NCBI RefSeq assembly: GCF_009707865.1 | Contig: NZ_WMBA01000052.1 | Span: 1 to 59,086 of the forward strand | Reading direction: 5' to 3' | DNA: 59,086 bases | DNA from: Amycolatopsis pithecellobii | GTDB lineage: Bacteria > Actinomycetota > Actinomycetes > Mycobacteriales > Pseudonocardiaceae | Part shown: in pieces, positions 26,706-35,314 of the stretch | Numbering within the stretch: the first letter of the stretch is position 1 | Layout of the letters: the number at the start of each line of letters is the position of its first letter | Position numbers and translations under genes: made by a program | The notes under the pieces: model-generated | What the model was told of the DNA's origin: nothing | Database searches by the model: none | Seen by the model: only the letters and a program-made list of their open reading frames with translations

Positions 26706-27404
26706 TCAGGCGGCCTCGCGCAGCGAGGAGTCGGCGCTGCCGCCGGGACGCCCGGCGTCGTCCACCGGGCGACGCATTTCCTGGCGGTAGCGGACGATGC
26801 CGTAACCGGTGCCGCCGACGAAGAACGCCACGGACAGCCACACCAGCACGGTCTTCACCCACGGGATCACATCGAGCAGCCCGGCGCCGTAGTAGCCCAG
26901 CAGCACCAGCGTCGGAACCCACAGCAGACCACCCAGCGCGGTGGCGAACAGGAACCGCCGGGGGTTCATGCGCGCTGCGCCCGCGATGAGCGGAGCCAGC
27001 GTCCGCACCCATGGGATCCACCGAGCCGCGACCACCGCGAGGAAACCCTTCCGGTCCAGGAACTCGCGCGCCCGCTCGAGGTTGGCACGGTTGAGCACGC
27101 GCCCACCCCGGCGGGCGATGAACCTGGTACCGGTGTGTTTGCCGATGTAGTACCCGACCTGGTTGCCCACCACGGCCACGACCAGCGCGGCCACCGAAAG
27201 CAGCCACGCGTTCGCGTCGGCGCCGTGCGAGGCCAGCACGACACCGGCGGCGAAAAGCAGCGAGTCACCAGGCAGGAACAGGCCGACGATCAGTGCGCAT
27301 TCGACGAACACGAAACTGAGCACGATCACCCAGACCAGCACCGGCCCCGCGGTGTCCAGCCAGCTCACGCCGAGGCCGGACGAAGCGGCGTAGTCGATAC
27401 TCAC
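26706..27404 (-). CDS. DedA family membrane protein (first of two)
   Basis: 232 residues, about five hydrophobic segments. DedA/VTT features: ECALIVGLFLPGDSLLFAAGVV (re-entrant loop with the G-x-x-P-G-D motif), GNQVGYYIGKHTG, and FLAVVAARWIPWVRTLAPLIAGAARMNPRRF with conserved Arg residues. DedA proteins are membrane-potential-dependent lipid (scramblase-type) transporters; which lipid is not known here. GTG at 27404 chosen because the 17 residues upstream are Arg/Pro-rich and not membrane-like. Monocistronic. Confidence 0.88.
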   Translation of the reverse strand: MSIDYAASSGLGVSWLDTAGPVLVWVIVLSFVFVECALIVGLFLPGDSLLFAAGVVLASHGADANAWLLSVAALVVAVVGNQVGYYIGKHTGTRFIARRGGRVLNRANLERAREFLDRKGFLAVVAARWIPWVRTLAPLIAGAARMNPRRFLFATALGGLLWVPTLVLLGYYGAGLLDVIPWVKTVLVWLSVAFFVGGTGYGIVRYRQEMRRPVDDAGRPGGSADSSLREAA

Positions 27405-27494
27405 CCGCCGAAGCCTACGTGGCCGAAGCAAGCCATGGTCAGTCGAAGGGGCCAATCGTGGGTTTCCGGGAGCGATTCACGCCCGGATGGTTGC

Positions 27495-28316
27495 TCACAT
27501 CTGCGGCAACGACTCGCCTTGAACGGCCTCGATATCGATCTCCACCTTCACCGTGGTGCCGATCGCGGCGACCCCCGCGCGGACCATCGCGTTGTAGTTG
27601 ATCGCGAAGTCGTTGCGGTGCAACAAGGTCTCGGCGTGGAACGCGGCACGCACGCCGCCCCAGGGGTCGGGACCCCAGCCGCCGTAGGTCAGGTCGAGTT
27701 CCACCTGCCGCCGCTCGCCGTGCAAGGTGAGCTCACCGGCCAGCGCCCACCGGTCCGCGCCGCGCTGGTGCAGCGCCGTGCTGGCGAAACTGATCGTCGG
27801 GTACGTCTCGACGTCGAGAAAGTCCGGCGAGCGCAGATGGTCGTCGCGCATCTGGATGCCGCTGTCGATGCTCGCCGCCTTGATCTCCGCGTGCACCGAG
27901 GACTGCTCCACCGGCCTTCCGATCGTGATCCGGCCGTTGACCTCACCGAAGCGGGCCCGGATGCTGGCGATGCCCAGGTGCCGGGCCGTCGCGACGACGG
28001 TGGTGTGCACCGGATCGATCGTCCACGGTCCGGCCGGCGGCAGCTCGACCGAACCTGCCACCGGCTGCAGCGGGATCTCGCCGAGCGAACCGGCGCCGTC
28101 CGAGCCGATCTGCGCCGTACGGGCCACCGGGTTGTACCCGGCCGCGGTGAGCACCGCGGTGTAGACGCCCGGGGGCAGCGGCTCGGTGGCCACCGCCCCC
28201 TTCGCGTCCGCCGTCGCACGGGCCACCTGCTGGCCGGCCAGATCGGTCACGGTCAGCACCGCACCCTCGACCCCCCAGCCCTCGACCGTCTGGATCCGCG
28301 CGCGCAGCCCGCTCAT
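27495..28316 (-). CDS. YceI family protein with N-terminal transthyretin-like domain
   Basis: 273 residues. Residues 1-88 form a carboxypeptidase-regulatory-like beta domain (GAVLTVTDLAGQQVARA ... LPPGVYTAVLTAAGYNPV); residues 96-273 form a YceI lipocalin-like domain (GPWTIDPVHTTVVATARHLGIASIRARFGEVNGRI ... DFLDVETYPTISFAS ... GTTVKVEIDIEA). YceI proteins bind isoprenoid or other lipophilic ligands. There is no signal peptide. It overlaps the MFS gene by 4 bases and its first domain resembles the three at the MFS C terminus, so the products likely act together. Confidence 0.88.
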   Translation of the reverse strand: MSGLRARIQTVEGWGVEGAVLTVTDLAGQQVARATADAKGAVATEPLPPGVYTAVLTAAGYNPVARTAQIGSDGAGSLGEIPLQPVAGSVELPPAGPWTIDPVHTTVVATARHLGIASIRARFGEVNGRITIGRPVEQSSVHAEIKAASIDSGIQMRDDHLRSPDFLDVETYPTISFASTALHQRGADRWALAGELTLHGERRQVELDLTYGGWGPDPWGGVRAAFHAETLLHRNDFAINYNAMVRAGVAAIGTTVKVEIDIEAVQGESLPQM

Positions 28317-30931
28317 GCCGGCTCGCCACCGAACTCGTCGATCACCTGCTCGTAGCCGAGCCGCACGTCGTGCACGGACTCGCCGCCCGGCAGCTTGACC
28401 TGGCTCGTGGCCGGCGGGTACCCGCTGGCCACCACCGTGTAGTCACCCTCGGGCAGGTCGCTCACCAGGTACCGGCCCTCGTCGTCGGTCCTGGCCACCG
28501 CCGCGACGTTGCCCTGCGCGTCGAGCACCGTGATCCGCGCGTCGGGGACCGCGCGGTCACCCTCCGTGCGGGCGGTACCGGCGAGCACGACCGCCGAGGC
28601 CAGCTCCAGGTCGTGGTGCAGCACGCCGCTGTCCGGCACGGTCAGCATGTCCGCGACCGGGCGCATCCGCTCCGCGCTCGCGACCAGCGTGTACGAGCCG
28701 GCCCCGACACCGGTGAAGGTGTAGGCGCCCTCCGCGGTGGTGATCGCCGCACCGGTGACCTCACCGCGCGAGTCGGTCAGCGTGACCGTCGCACCGGGGA
28801 ACGGCGTGCCCTGCCCGGCGAGCCGGACCACACCGCTGAGCTCGCCCGACCCGACCAGCGTGAGGTCCACCCTCACCGGGCCTTGCCCGACGACGACGCT
28901 CGAGGCCTGCGGCTGGTGCCCACTCGCCGAGACGATCAGCACATACGTGCCGGCGCCCGGGGCGTTGATCGTGTACGCACCGTCCCCACCCGCGGTGGCC
29001 CGCGAGACCTGGCGGCCGCGCTGGTCGATCAGCGTCAGCGCCGCGCCGAGCACCGAAGAGCCGTCCTGCCTGCGGATGTGTCCACTGATCGGCTGGCCGT
29101 CGGTCTCGACGGGGCTGCTCATGCCGGCCGTCGCGGTGAACGGCGCGGTCTGCGCGGCGAGCTGGTAGTTTCCGTGCCCGTTGGTCTCGCTCGGGGCCGA
29201 ATGCCGGCCGCCGACGAGCACCGGTTCCCGGTCCTCGGCGTCGAGTGCAGCATCCGCGTCGGCCCAGGTGTCCTCGCTGACCAGCGCGGCCGGCGCCGCC
29301 GTCTCCACCGGTGCGTCCGTAGCTTCGACCGGCTTCGCCGGCGTCGGGGCCGAACCACCGCCCAGCGGGATCTCCCGCATGAACAGCAGCACGATGCAGG
29401 CCAGCAGGGCGACCCCGGCGGCGACGTAGAACACGCCGTGCATCGAGTTGGTGAACCCGGTCAGCACCGGGACCTTGATGGCTTCGGGCAGACTCTGCAG
29501 CCCGCTGGTGTTCGACTGCAGCTGGGTCAGCGCACCCGCGTTGAACTGCGCGGGGAGCCGGCCGCCGAAGGCATCCGAGATCCGGTTCGGGAGCAGGTTG
29601 AACAGGATCGTCAGGAACACCGCGACACCCAGCGTGCCGCCCATCTGCCGGAAGAACGTCGCCGCCGCGGTGGACACACCCATGTCACTGCGCGGTCCCG
29701 CGTTCTGCGCGGCGATGATCAGCGTCTGCATACAGCCACCGAGGCCGAGGCCGATGATCAGCGCGTACGCCAGCGGCTGCCACAGCGGGCTGTCGAAGTG
29801 CACCTGCGCGTAGAGCACCGCACCGATCGCGATCACGAACGTGCCGACGACCGGAAGGAACTTGTAGCGCCCCGTCTTGGCGGTGATCCGGCCGGACAGC
29901 TGCGAACCGAGCATGATGCCCAGCACCAGTGGCAGCATCATCAGGCCCGCGTTGGTCGGCGAGTAGCCACGGACCACCTGGAAGTACTGCGGGACCATGG
30001 TGATGCCACCGAACATCGCGACACCGACGATCGTGCTGCCGGCGATGACGATGCTGAACGTCGAGTTCTTGAACAGCCGCAGCGGGATGAGCGCCGCGTC
30101 CTTCATGACGTACTCGACGAAGATGAACAGGACCACGCCGAACGCCGCGACGGCGTAACAGATCACCGCGTTGGTGGAGCCCCAGCCCCAGGTGCGGCCC
30201 TGCTCGGCGACCAGCAGCAGTGGGATCACCGCCACCGCGAGTGCGATGGCACCGAACCAGTCGATGCGCTGTGGCTGCTTCTGGTGCGGGATGTTCAGCA
30301 CCTTCGCCACCACGAACAGCGCGAGGATGCCGATCGGCACGTTGATCAGGAAGACCCAGCGCCAGCCGTGCAGCCCACCGAGGGTGGACAGGCCGGAGAA
30401 GAACCCGCCGAGCACCGGGCCGAGCACGGTGGCCGAACCGAAGACCATCATGAAGTAGCCCTGGTAGCGCACGCGTTCACGCGGCGGCACGATGTCGCCG
30501 ATGATCGTCATGGCGAGCGACATCAGACCACCGGCGCCAAGGCCCTGGAAGGCGCGGAACGCCGCCAGCTCGTACATCGAGGTGGCGAACGTACAGGCCG
30601 CCGAACCGATCACGAACAGCGCGATCGCCGTGAGGTAGAACGGTTTGCGGCCGTAGATGTCGGAAAGCTTGCCGTACAGCGGTGTCGCGATCGTCGCGGT
30701 GATCAGGTACGCCGTGGTGGCCCAGGCCTGCTCGCTGAACCCGTTCAGGTCGTTCGCGATCCTGACGATCGCCACGCTGACGATGTTCTGGTCGAGCGCG
30801 GCGAGAAACATGCCCAGCAACAGCCCGGACAGCACGGTCATGATCTGCCGGTGCGACAGTTGCGGCCCGTCGTCCGCCGGCAGCGCTCCCCCTGCTGCCG
30901 GCGCCGCGGGTTGTCGGGTGGAACTCGTCAT
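28313..30931 (-). CDS. DHA2-type MFS transporter with three C-terminal transthyretin-like domains
   Basis: 872 residues, far longer than the usual 470-550 for this family. Residues 25-550 hold 14 membrane helices: HRQIMTVLSGLLLGMFLAALDQNIVSVAI, the LSDIYGRKPF loop (motif A), GPVLGGFFSG (motif C). After a linker come three carboxypeptidase-regulatory-like domains at about 614-693, 697-778 and 781-860, each with PxxGAxVT(L/V)xD and a YTVVASG-type end. DHA2 pumps export drugs, bile salts or lipids with proton antiport; the appended domains are predicted cytoplasmic or surface beta modules. ATG at 30931 lies 4 bases after the MarR stop. Same operon as MarR and YceI. Confidence 0.92.
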   Translation of the reverse strand: MTSSTRQPAAPAAGGALPADDGPQLSHRQIMTVLSGLLLGMFLAALDQNIVSVAIVRIANDLNGFSEQAWATTAYLITATIATPLYGKLSDIYGRKPFYLTAIALFVIGSAACTFATSMYELAAFRAFQGLGAGGLMSLAMTIIGDIVPPRERVRYQGYFMMVFGSATVLGPVLGGFFSGLSTLGGLHGWRWVFLINVPIGILALFVVAKVLNIPHQKQPQRIDWFGAIALAVAVIPLLLVAEQGRTWGWGSTNAVICYAVAAFGVVLFIFVEYVMKDAALIPLRLFKNSTFSIVIAGSTIVGVAMFGGITMVPQYFQVVRGYSPTNAGLMMLPLVLGIMLGSQLSGRITAKTGRYKFLPVVGTFVIAIGAVLYAQVHFDSPLWQPLAYALIIGLGLGGCMQTLIIAAQNAGPRSDMGVSTAAATFFRQMGGTLGVAVFLTILFNLLPNRISDAFGGRLPAQFNAGALTQLQSNTSGLQSLPEAIKVPVLTGFTNSMHGVFYVAAGVALLACIVLLFMREIPLGGGSAPTPAKPVEATDAPVETAAPAALVSEDTWADADAALDAEDREPVLVGGRHSAPSETNGHGNYQLAAQTAPFTATAGMSSPVETDGQPISGHIRRQDGSSVLGAALTLIDQRGRQVSRATAGGDGAYTINAPGAGTYVLIVSASGHQPQASSVVVGQGPVRVDLTLVGSGELSGVVRLAGQGTPFPGATVTLTDSRGEVTGAAITTAEGAYTFTGVGAGSYTLVASAERMRPVADMLTVPDSGVLHHDLELASAVVLAGTARTEGDRAVPDARITVLDAQGNVAAVARTDDEGRYLVSDLPEGDYTVVASGYPPATSQVKLPGGESVHDVRLGYEQVIDEFGGEPA

Positions 30932-30935
30932 GCGG

Positions 30936-31463
30936 TCAGGCCCCCTTTGCCTGCGCCGACGCGGGGTCGGCAATCTGTGGAATGCTTGTCTCGATACCGG
31001 AGTTGAGCCGGTGCAGCAGCCGGTTCAGCGTCTGCCGGTCCTCCTCCGGCCAGTCGGCCAGCACCGTTGCCAGCCATTTGTTGCGTTGCCTGCGGTTCTC
31101 CTCGAAGACCCGCAACCCCTCGCTGGTGGGTGCGAGCAGGCACGCCCTGCCGTCCACCGGATCGGCCTGGCGCTCGACCAGTCCGTGTTGCACCAGCGCG
31201 CTGCTCTGCCTGCTGATCGTGGAGATCTCGGCGTGCAGCGCATCGGCGAGCTTGCTGGTGCGCTGCGGACCGTCGTGGATCAGGTGGAACAGGATCGCGT
31301 AGGCGGCGCGCTCGATGCCGTCCGGCCCCTGCTTCCCGACCTGCGACTTCGCCTTGTTGAGGGCACGGATGAAGCGGACCATCTGTACGCCGAGCTCGTC
31401 GGCGACGTCGAGGTCGGCCGCCGTGAAGGCATCTTCGCGCGTGGCTGCCGCCGCCATGGTCAT
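30936..31463 (-). CDS. MarR family regulator of the MFS/YceI operon
   Basis: 175 residues. Winged HTH: AAYAILFHLIHDGPQRTSKLADALHAEISTISRQSSALVQHGLVERQADPVDGRACLLAPTSEG, with dimer helices at both ends. ATG at 31463 with GAGGAAG upstream. First gene of a three-gene unit (MarR, MFS, YceI) with 4-base spacings or overlaps, so it is almost surely the local repressor. A GCAACTAGTTGC palindrome lies 28 bases upstream. Confidence 0.9.
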   Translation of the reverse strand: MTMAAAATREDAFTAADLDVADELGVQMVRFIRALNKAKSQVGKQGPDGIERAAYAILFHLIHDGPQRTSKLADALHAEISTISRQSSALVQHGLVERQADPVDGRACLLAPTSEGLRVFEENRRQRNKWLATVLADWPEEDRQTLNRLLHRLNSGIETSIPQIADPASAQAKGA

Positions 31464-31491
31464 CACTTCCTCACCAGCTTGATTGGCCTCT

Positions 31492-31503
31492 GCAACTAGT
31501 TGC
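31492..31503. promoter_or_regulatory. 12-bp palindrome, likely MarR operator
   Basis: GCAACTAGTTGC is perfectly symmetrical and sits between the MarR start and its promoter region. Related half-sites recur upstream: GTGTTC-GA-GAACAC around 31558-31571 and AGTTG-N7-CAACT around 31573-31590. The region is lower in GC than the flanks. The binding protein is inferred from position. Confidence 0.6.
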
Positions 31504-31680
31504 CCTAAGCAAGGATGCACCCGAAGTGATTGGTTGCGCCAGTCAAATAGTTCTTCTGTGTTCGAGAACACTTTAGTTGTCGAACGCAACTGAATTACTC
31601 TGTGGTGCTCTGTCCGGTTCGTACCGTTCACTCGTTGTGCATGTGGCCGACGTTAGCGATCGGGTACGACAATTTGCGGC

Positions 31681-32106
31681 ATGACCGATCGTGAGGCACT
31701 GACCACGCTCCTGTCCGACAGCCGGTTCGGCGTATTGGCGACCATCAAGCGCGACGGGCGACCGCAGCTGTCGACCGTGTCCCACTTCTACGACGCCGGA
31801 ACCGGCAAGATCCTCGTGTCGGTCACCGCCGACCGGGCGAAGACGCGGAACCTGCGCCGTGACCCGCGAGCGACCTATCACGTGTCGAGCGCCGACGGCT
31901 GGTCCTATGCCGTCGCCGAAGGTACCGCCGAGTTTTCGCCCGTCGCACAGGACCCGCACGACCAGGCCGTCGAAGAGCTCATCGAGCTCTACCAAAAGAT
32001 CGTCGGCGAGCACCCGGACTGGGACGAGTACCGCGCGGCGATGGTCGCCGACAAACGCCTGGTGCTGCGAATTCCGGTCGAGCGGATCATCGGCGCCGTC
32101 CGCTGA
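31681..32106 (+). CDS. PPOX-class F420/FMN-dependent oxidoreductase
   Basis: 141 residues, split-barrel fold. LLSDSRFGVLATIKRDGRPQLSTVSHFYD and ILVSVTADRAKTRNLRRDPRATYHVSSADGWSYAVAEGTAEF are typical of actinobacterial FDOR-B proteins (Rv1155-like), with Lys/Arg residues placed for F420 phosphate and tail binding. These enzymes reduce F420-linked substrates such as biliverdin or quinones; substrate here unknown. ATG at 31681 has no ribosome site, suggesting a leaderless transcript. Divergent from the MarR operon. Confidence 0.85.
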   Translation: MTDREALTTLLSDSRFGVLATIKRDGRPQLSTVSHFYDAGTGKILVSVTADRAKTRNLRRDPRATYHVSSADGWSYAVAEGTAEFSPVAQDPHDQAVEELIELYQKIVGEHPDWDEYRAAMVADKRLVLRIPVERIIGAVR

Positions 32107-32161
32107 GAAAATTCGGAAAAGTTCTTCCGCACTGTGGACAAATGAGCCTTACGATAGGCAC

Positions 32162-33553
32162 ATGGGCACCGAAGCATTGCTGACCAAGCTCCAGGAAGCG
32201 GCCGGGAAGGACGCGGTCCTGACCGACCCTGACGTCATCGGCAGTTACTCGCGCGACATGATGCCGCTGGCTCCGTCGGGGCGGCCGCTGGCGGTGGTGC
32301 TGCCCGCTTCGGTCGAGGCGGTGCAGGCGATCGTGCGGGCCTGTGCCGAGGCGAAGGTGCCGATCGTCCCGCGCGGCGCCGGCAGCGGCCTGTCCGGCGC
32401 CGCCAACGCCATCGACGGCTGCGTGATGCTCGTGATGACGAAGTTCGACCAGGTGCTGGAGGTCGATCCGGGCAACCGGCTCGCCGTCGTGCAGCCCGGC
32501 GTGGTCAACCTGGATTTCCGCAACGCGGTGGAGAAGCACGGGCTGTTCTATCCGCCCGACCCGTCGAGCTACGACTGGTGCACCATCGGCGGCAACCTGT
32601 CCACGAACGCCGGCGGGCTCTGCTGCGTGAAGTACGGCGTCACCACGGATGCCGTGCTGGGGCTGGAAGTCGTGCTCGCGGACGGCTCGCTGCTCAAGAC
32701 CGGGCGGCGCACCGTCAAGGGAGTCGCCGGGTACGACCTGACGAAGCTGTTCATCGGCAGCGAGGGCACGCTCGGGGTGATCACCCAGGCGACGGTGGCG
32801 TTGCGCCCGCTGCCGCAGGCGCCGGGCACGCTGGTCGCCGGGTTCGACCACACCGACAAGGCAGGCGAGGCGGTTGCCCGTGTGGTCCAGGAGGGACTGG
32901 TGCCTTCGCTGATGGAGATCATGGACGCCAGCTCCATCAAGGCCGCGGAGCACTATCTCAAGACCGACCTCGGCGCCGGCTCGGATTGCCAGGCGTTGCT
33001 GCTGTGCCAGTCCGACTCCGGCGGCGAAGTGGCCCGGCGTGAACTGGCGGCGCTGGAACAGATCTGCGTCGACTGCGGGGCGACGATGGCCTACGCGACC
33101 GACGATCTCGCCGAAGGCCGGATGCTGCTGCAGGCCCGCCGGGTCGTGCTCACCGCGCTGGAGGAGTACGGCGTCTGGCTGACCGACGACGTGTCCGTGC
33201 CGCGGACGCGGATCGCGGAGCTGATCAAGGCGTGCGAGCGGATCAGCGCGGAGGTCGGCCTGCGGATCGCGGTGGTTGGGCACGCCGGCGACGGGAACAT
33301 GCACCCGACGATCGTCTACGCAGCCGACTCGGAGGACGAGTTTTCCCGCGCCCACAAGGCTTTCGACGAGATTCTCGACGTCGGATTGTCCCTCGGCGGC
33401 ACGGTGACCGGCGAGCATGGGATCGGCAAGATCAAGAAGGAGTGGCTGGAGCGCGAGATCGGCCCGGTCGGCATCCGCGTGCACCGGCGGATCAAGCAGG
33501 CGCTCGACCCGGACAACCTCTTCAACCCGGGCTCGATGTTCTCGATGACGTAA
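32162..33553 (+). CDS. FAD-linked oxidase, GlcD/lactate dehydrogenase type
   Basis: 463 residues. N-terminal FAD-binding (PCMH) domain: VPIVPRGAGSGLSGAANAIDGCVML, CTIGGNLSTNAGGLCCVKYGVTTDAVLG, GYDLTKLFIGSEGTLGVIT; C-terminal FAD-oxidase domain ending VGHAGDGNMHPTIVY, TVTGEHGIGKIKKEWL and ALDPDNLFNPGSMF. Family members oxidise glycolate, D-lactate or D-2-hydroxyglutarate. No GlcE/GlcF partner is adjacent, which favours a stand-alone D-lactate or 2-hydroxyacid dehydrogenase. ATG at 32162 lies 7 bases after a TACGAT -10-like box, so probably leaderless. Confidence 0.9.
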   Translation: MGTEALLTKLQEAAGKDAVLTDPDVIGSYSRDMMPLAPSGRPLAVVLPASVEAVQAIVRACAEAKVPIVPRGAGSGLSGAANAIDGCVMLVMTKFDQVLEVDPGNRLAVVQPGVVNLDFRNAVEKHGLFYPPDPSSYDWCTIGGNLSTNAGGLCCVKYGVTTDAVLGLEVVLADGSLLKTGRRTVKGVAGYDLTKLFIGSEGTLGVITQATVALRPLPQAPGTLVAGFDHTDKAGEAVARVVQEGLVPSLMEIMDASSIKAAEHYLKTDLGAGSDCQALLLCQSDSGGEVARRELAALEQICVDCGATMAYATDDLAEGRMLLQARRVVLTALEEYGVWLTDDVSVPRTRIAELIKACERISAEVGLRIAVVGHAGDGNMHPTIVYAADSEDEFSRAHKAFDEILDVGLSLGGTVTGEHGIGKIKKEWLEREIGPVGIRVHRRIKQALDPDNLFNPGSMFSMT

Positions 33554-33576
33554 GTACTACACAGATGTACTACACT
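33554..33576 (+). promoter_or_regulatory. Promoter/operator of the toxin-antitoxin pair
   Basis: A direct repeat GTACTACAC (33554-33562 and 33567-33575), which also creates AGTAC/GTACT inverted symmetry, contains TACACT (33571-33576), a good -10. The antitoxin ATG at 33584 lies 8 bases beyond, so the mRNA is probably leaderless and the repeats are placed for autorepression by the antitoxin-toxin complex. Confidence 0.6.
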
Positions 33577-33583
33577 TGGCCAG

Positions 33584-33856
33584 ATGACTCGGGTACCGGT
33601 TCGAGAACTGAACCAGGACACTGCCGGCGTGCTTGCTCGGGTGAAGGACGGCGAGGAGGTCGAGATCACCGAGCGAGGTGCAGTGATCGCGCGGCTTGTC
33701 CCGGCACAGCCGAGCCCGGTGGCGGACCTGGTAGCGGCCGGCAAGCTGCGGCCGGCCAAGCTCACCGGGCCGATTCCGGCGCCGAAGGGTCCCGTCAGAA
33801 CCGATCAGGAAGCCGGAGAGCTCCTTCGACGACTCCGAGATGACGAACGGTACTGA
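33584..33856 (+). CDS. Phd/YefM-type antitoxin
   Basis: 90 residues. N-terminal MTRVPVRELNQDTAGVLARVKDGEEVEITERGAVIARLVP is the Phd/YefM DNA-binding fold (here with R-E-L-N-Q-x-T-A-G), followed by a flexible C-terminal region (about 50-90) that would wrap the toxin. It overlaps the PIN-domain gene by one base. Together they form a type II toxin-antitoxin module; the antitoxin binds its own promoter and neutralises the nuclease. Confidence 0.9.
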   Translation: MTRVPVRELNQDTAGVLARVKDGEEVEITERGAVIARLVPAQPSPVADLVAAGKLRPAKLTGPIPAPKGPVRTDQEAGELLRRLRDDERY

Positions 33857-34254
33857 TGATCTACCTGGATACGGCCGCTCTCGTAAAGCTGATCCGCCGG
33901 GAACCGGAAAGCGACGTATTGGTCGAATGGCTCGCCGGACAGGCGGACACGATGCTGGTCTCCTCCGCGCTCGCCGAGGTCGAGCTGCCGAGGGCATTGT
34001 TGCGGACCGAGCCCGAACTTATTGTCGAGGTCCCCGGTGTGCTGGAACGGATAGCGCGATACGAAATCGACGATCTGGTTCGTAGCACCGCTGCGAGTTA
34101 TCGCGTACCCGAGCTTCGCTCACTGGATGCGATCCACCTGGCGACCGCGCACACGGTGTTCGGGGCGCAGTTGACCAGTTTCGTCACCTATGACAAGCGG
34201 TTGCGCGCTTGCGCGGAGTCACTCGGGCTGGCGGTCCGCAGCCCCGGCGCTTGA
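33856..34254 (+). CDS. PIN-domain ribonuclease toxin (VapC-like)
   Basis: 132 residues. PIN acidic residues are in place: MIYLDTAALVKL (first Asp), SSALAEVELPRAL (Glu), RSLDAIHLATA (Asp) and FVTYDKRLRACAESLGL (last Asp). Expected to be a metal-dependent endoribonuclease cutting tRNA or rRNA. ATG at 33856 overlaps the antitoxin stop (TGATG). Its 3' end lies 3 bases from the convergent DedA gene. Target RNA unknown. Confidence 0.92.
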   Translation: MIYLDTAALVKLIRREPESDVLVEWLAGQADTMLVSSALAEVELPRALLRTEPELIVEVPGVLERIARYEIDDLVRSTAASYRVPELRSLDAIHLATAHTVFGAQLTSFVTYDKRLRACAESLGLAVRSPGA

Positions 34255-34257
34255 CCG

Positions 34258-34959
34258 TCAGCGGTCGATGCGGGGGATCTGCTGGGTGACCTCCGCGTCC
34301 GCTTCGGCGGACGGGGCGTTCTTGCGTTCCCGGCGGCTGCGGGCCCATTCGATGACGATCGGCACCACCGACACGAGCACGATCAGGATGAAGATCGCCT
34401 CGATGTTGTTCTTGATGAACGAGATGTTGCCGAGCACGTGCCCCAGCGCGGTGATCCCGCCTGCCCAGAGGATGCCGCCGATGATGGTGTAGGTGAAGTA
34501 CCTCTTCGCGTCCATCCGGCCGACGCCCGCGATCCACGTGATGAACGTGCGCACGAACGGCACGAAGCGGGCCAGCACGACCGCCTTCGGGCCGTGCTTC
34601 TCCAGGAAAGCGTGCGTCTTGTCGACGTACTCCTGCTTGAAGAACCGCGAATCCGGCCGCTTGAACAGCGCAGGCCCCGCCTTGTAGCCGATGAAGTACC
34701 CGACCGCGTTGCCCAGCAGCGCCGCGACGCTCACCACCAGGCACACCAGCCACAGCGGGGTGTGGATCGAGCCTTGCGCGACGAACAGCCCGGCGGTGAA
34801 CAGCAGGGAATCACCGGGCAGCACCGGGAAGATGCTGCTTTCGATGAAGATGACCAGGCACAACCCGAGGATTACGTACCCACCGAACTGGGTCAGCAGG
34901 TACTCCGGGTTGAACCAGTTCGGCATCAGGGCGAGTGTCGTCGTCTCGGCGAGGTACAC
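34258..34959 (-). CDS. DedA family membrane protein (second of two)
   Basis: 233 residues. DedA/VTT motifs: ESSIFPVLPGDSLLFTAGLFVA, LLGNAVGYFIGYKAGPALF, and FLEKHGPKAVVLARFVPFVRTFITWIAGVGRMDAKRYFTY, then a basic C-terminal tail. Closer in type to the DedA gene that neighbours fba in mycobacteria (Rv0364, from memory) than to the other DedA copy here. The start is uncertain: GTG at 34959 gives full length, ATG at 34926 is the alternative; neither has a ribosome site. Likely lipid transporter. Confidence 0.88.
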   Translation of the reverse strand: MYLAETTTLALMPNWFNPEYLLTQFGGYVILGLCLVIFIESSIFPVLPGDSLLFTAGLFVAQGSIHTPLWLVCLVVSVAALLGNAVGYFIGYKAGPALFKRPDSRFFKQEYVDKTHAFLEKHGPKAVVLARFVPFVRTFITWIAGVGRMDAKRYFTYTIIGGILWAGGITALGHVLGNISFIKNNIEAIFILIVLVSVVPIVIEWARSRRERKNAPSAEADAEVTQQIPRIDR

Positions 34960-35002
34960 GCCATCAAACGGTACAGGGTGACACTGTGTTGTTTCCGCTG
35001 CC

Positions 35003-35314
35003 TCAGAGCAGGGTGATGAGCCCGATCACCGCGCCGGTCGCGAGGCCGAGCAGGACCGCGAGCAACAAGATCCAGTAGGCGGGCAGCGGCCCGGACGGCG
35101 TTTTCGAGCGCACCGCGGGGTGGCGCACGGTCGGTGGTTCGAGCGCGGCGCTCTCGCGCGCCAGCGCACCGTCACCGGTGCCGGACAGCAGACCGTACTG
35201 CGGCGGCAGGCTCGTCGGCTCCGGCACCGGGCCGGGACCCGCGGGCGGAGCGCTTCGCGCCTGCGCGCGCAGTGCCTCGGCCAGCAGGCGCTCCGGGTCC
35301 TGAAGCTCGCTCAC
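35003..35314 (-). CDS. Small tail-anchored hypothetical protein
   Basis: 103 residues from GTG at 35314 (VSELQDPERLLAEALRAQ). The N-terminal helix is charged, the middle (30-75) is Pro/Gly/Ala-rich, and one hydrophobic helix closes the protein (YWILLLAVLLGLATGAVIGLITLL), so it would be tail-anchored in the membrane. No family recognised. The start was chosen because the in-frame sequence further upstream is not supported by codon pattern. Confidence 0.6.
   Translation of the reverse strand: MSELQDPERLLAEALRAQARSAPPAGPGPVPEPTSLPPQYGLLSGTGDGALARESAALEPPTVRHPAVRSKTPSGPLPAYWILLLAVLLGLATGAVIGLITLL

Noticed and set aside
28370..31006. 878-codon plus-strand open frame opposite the MFS gene
   Set aside because: Arg/His/Asp/Gln-rich translation without any domain, while the opposite strand encodes a clear MFS transporter.
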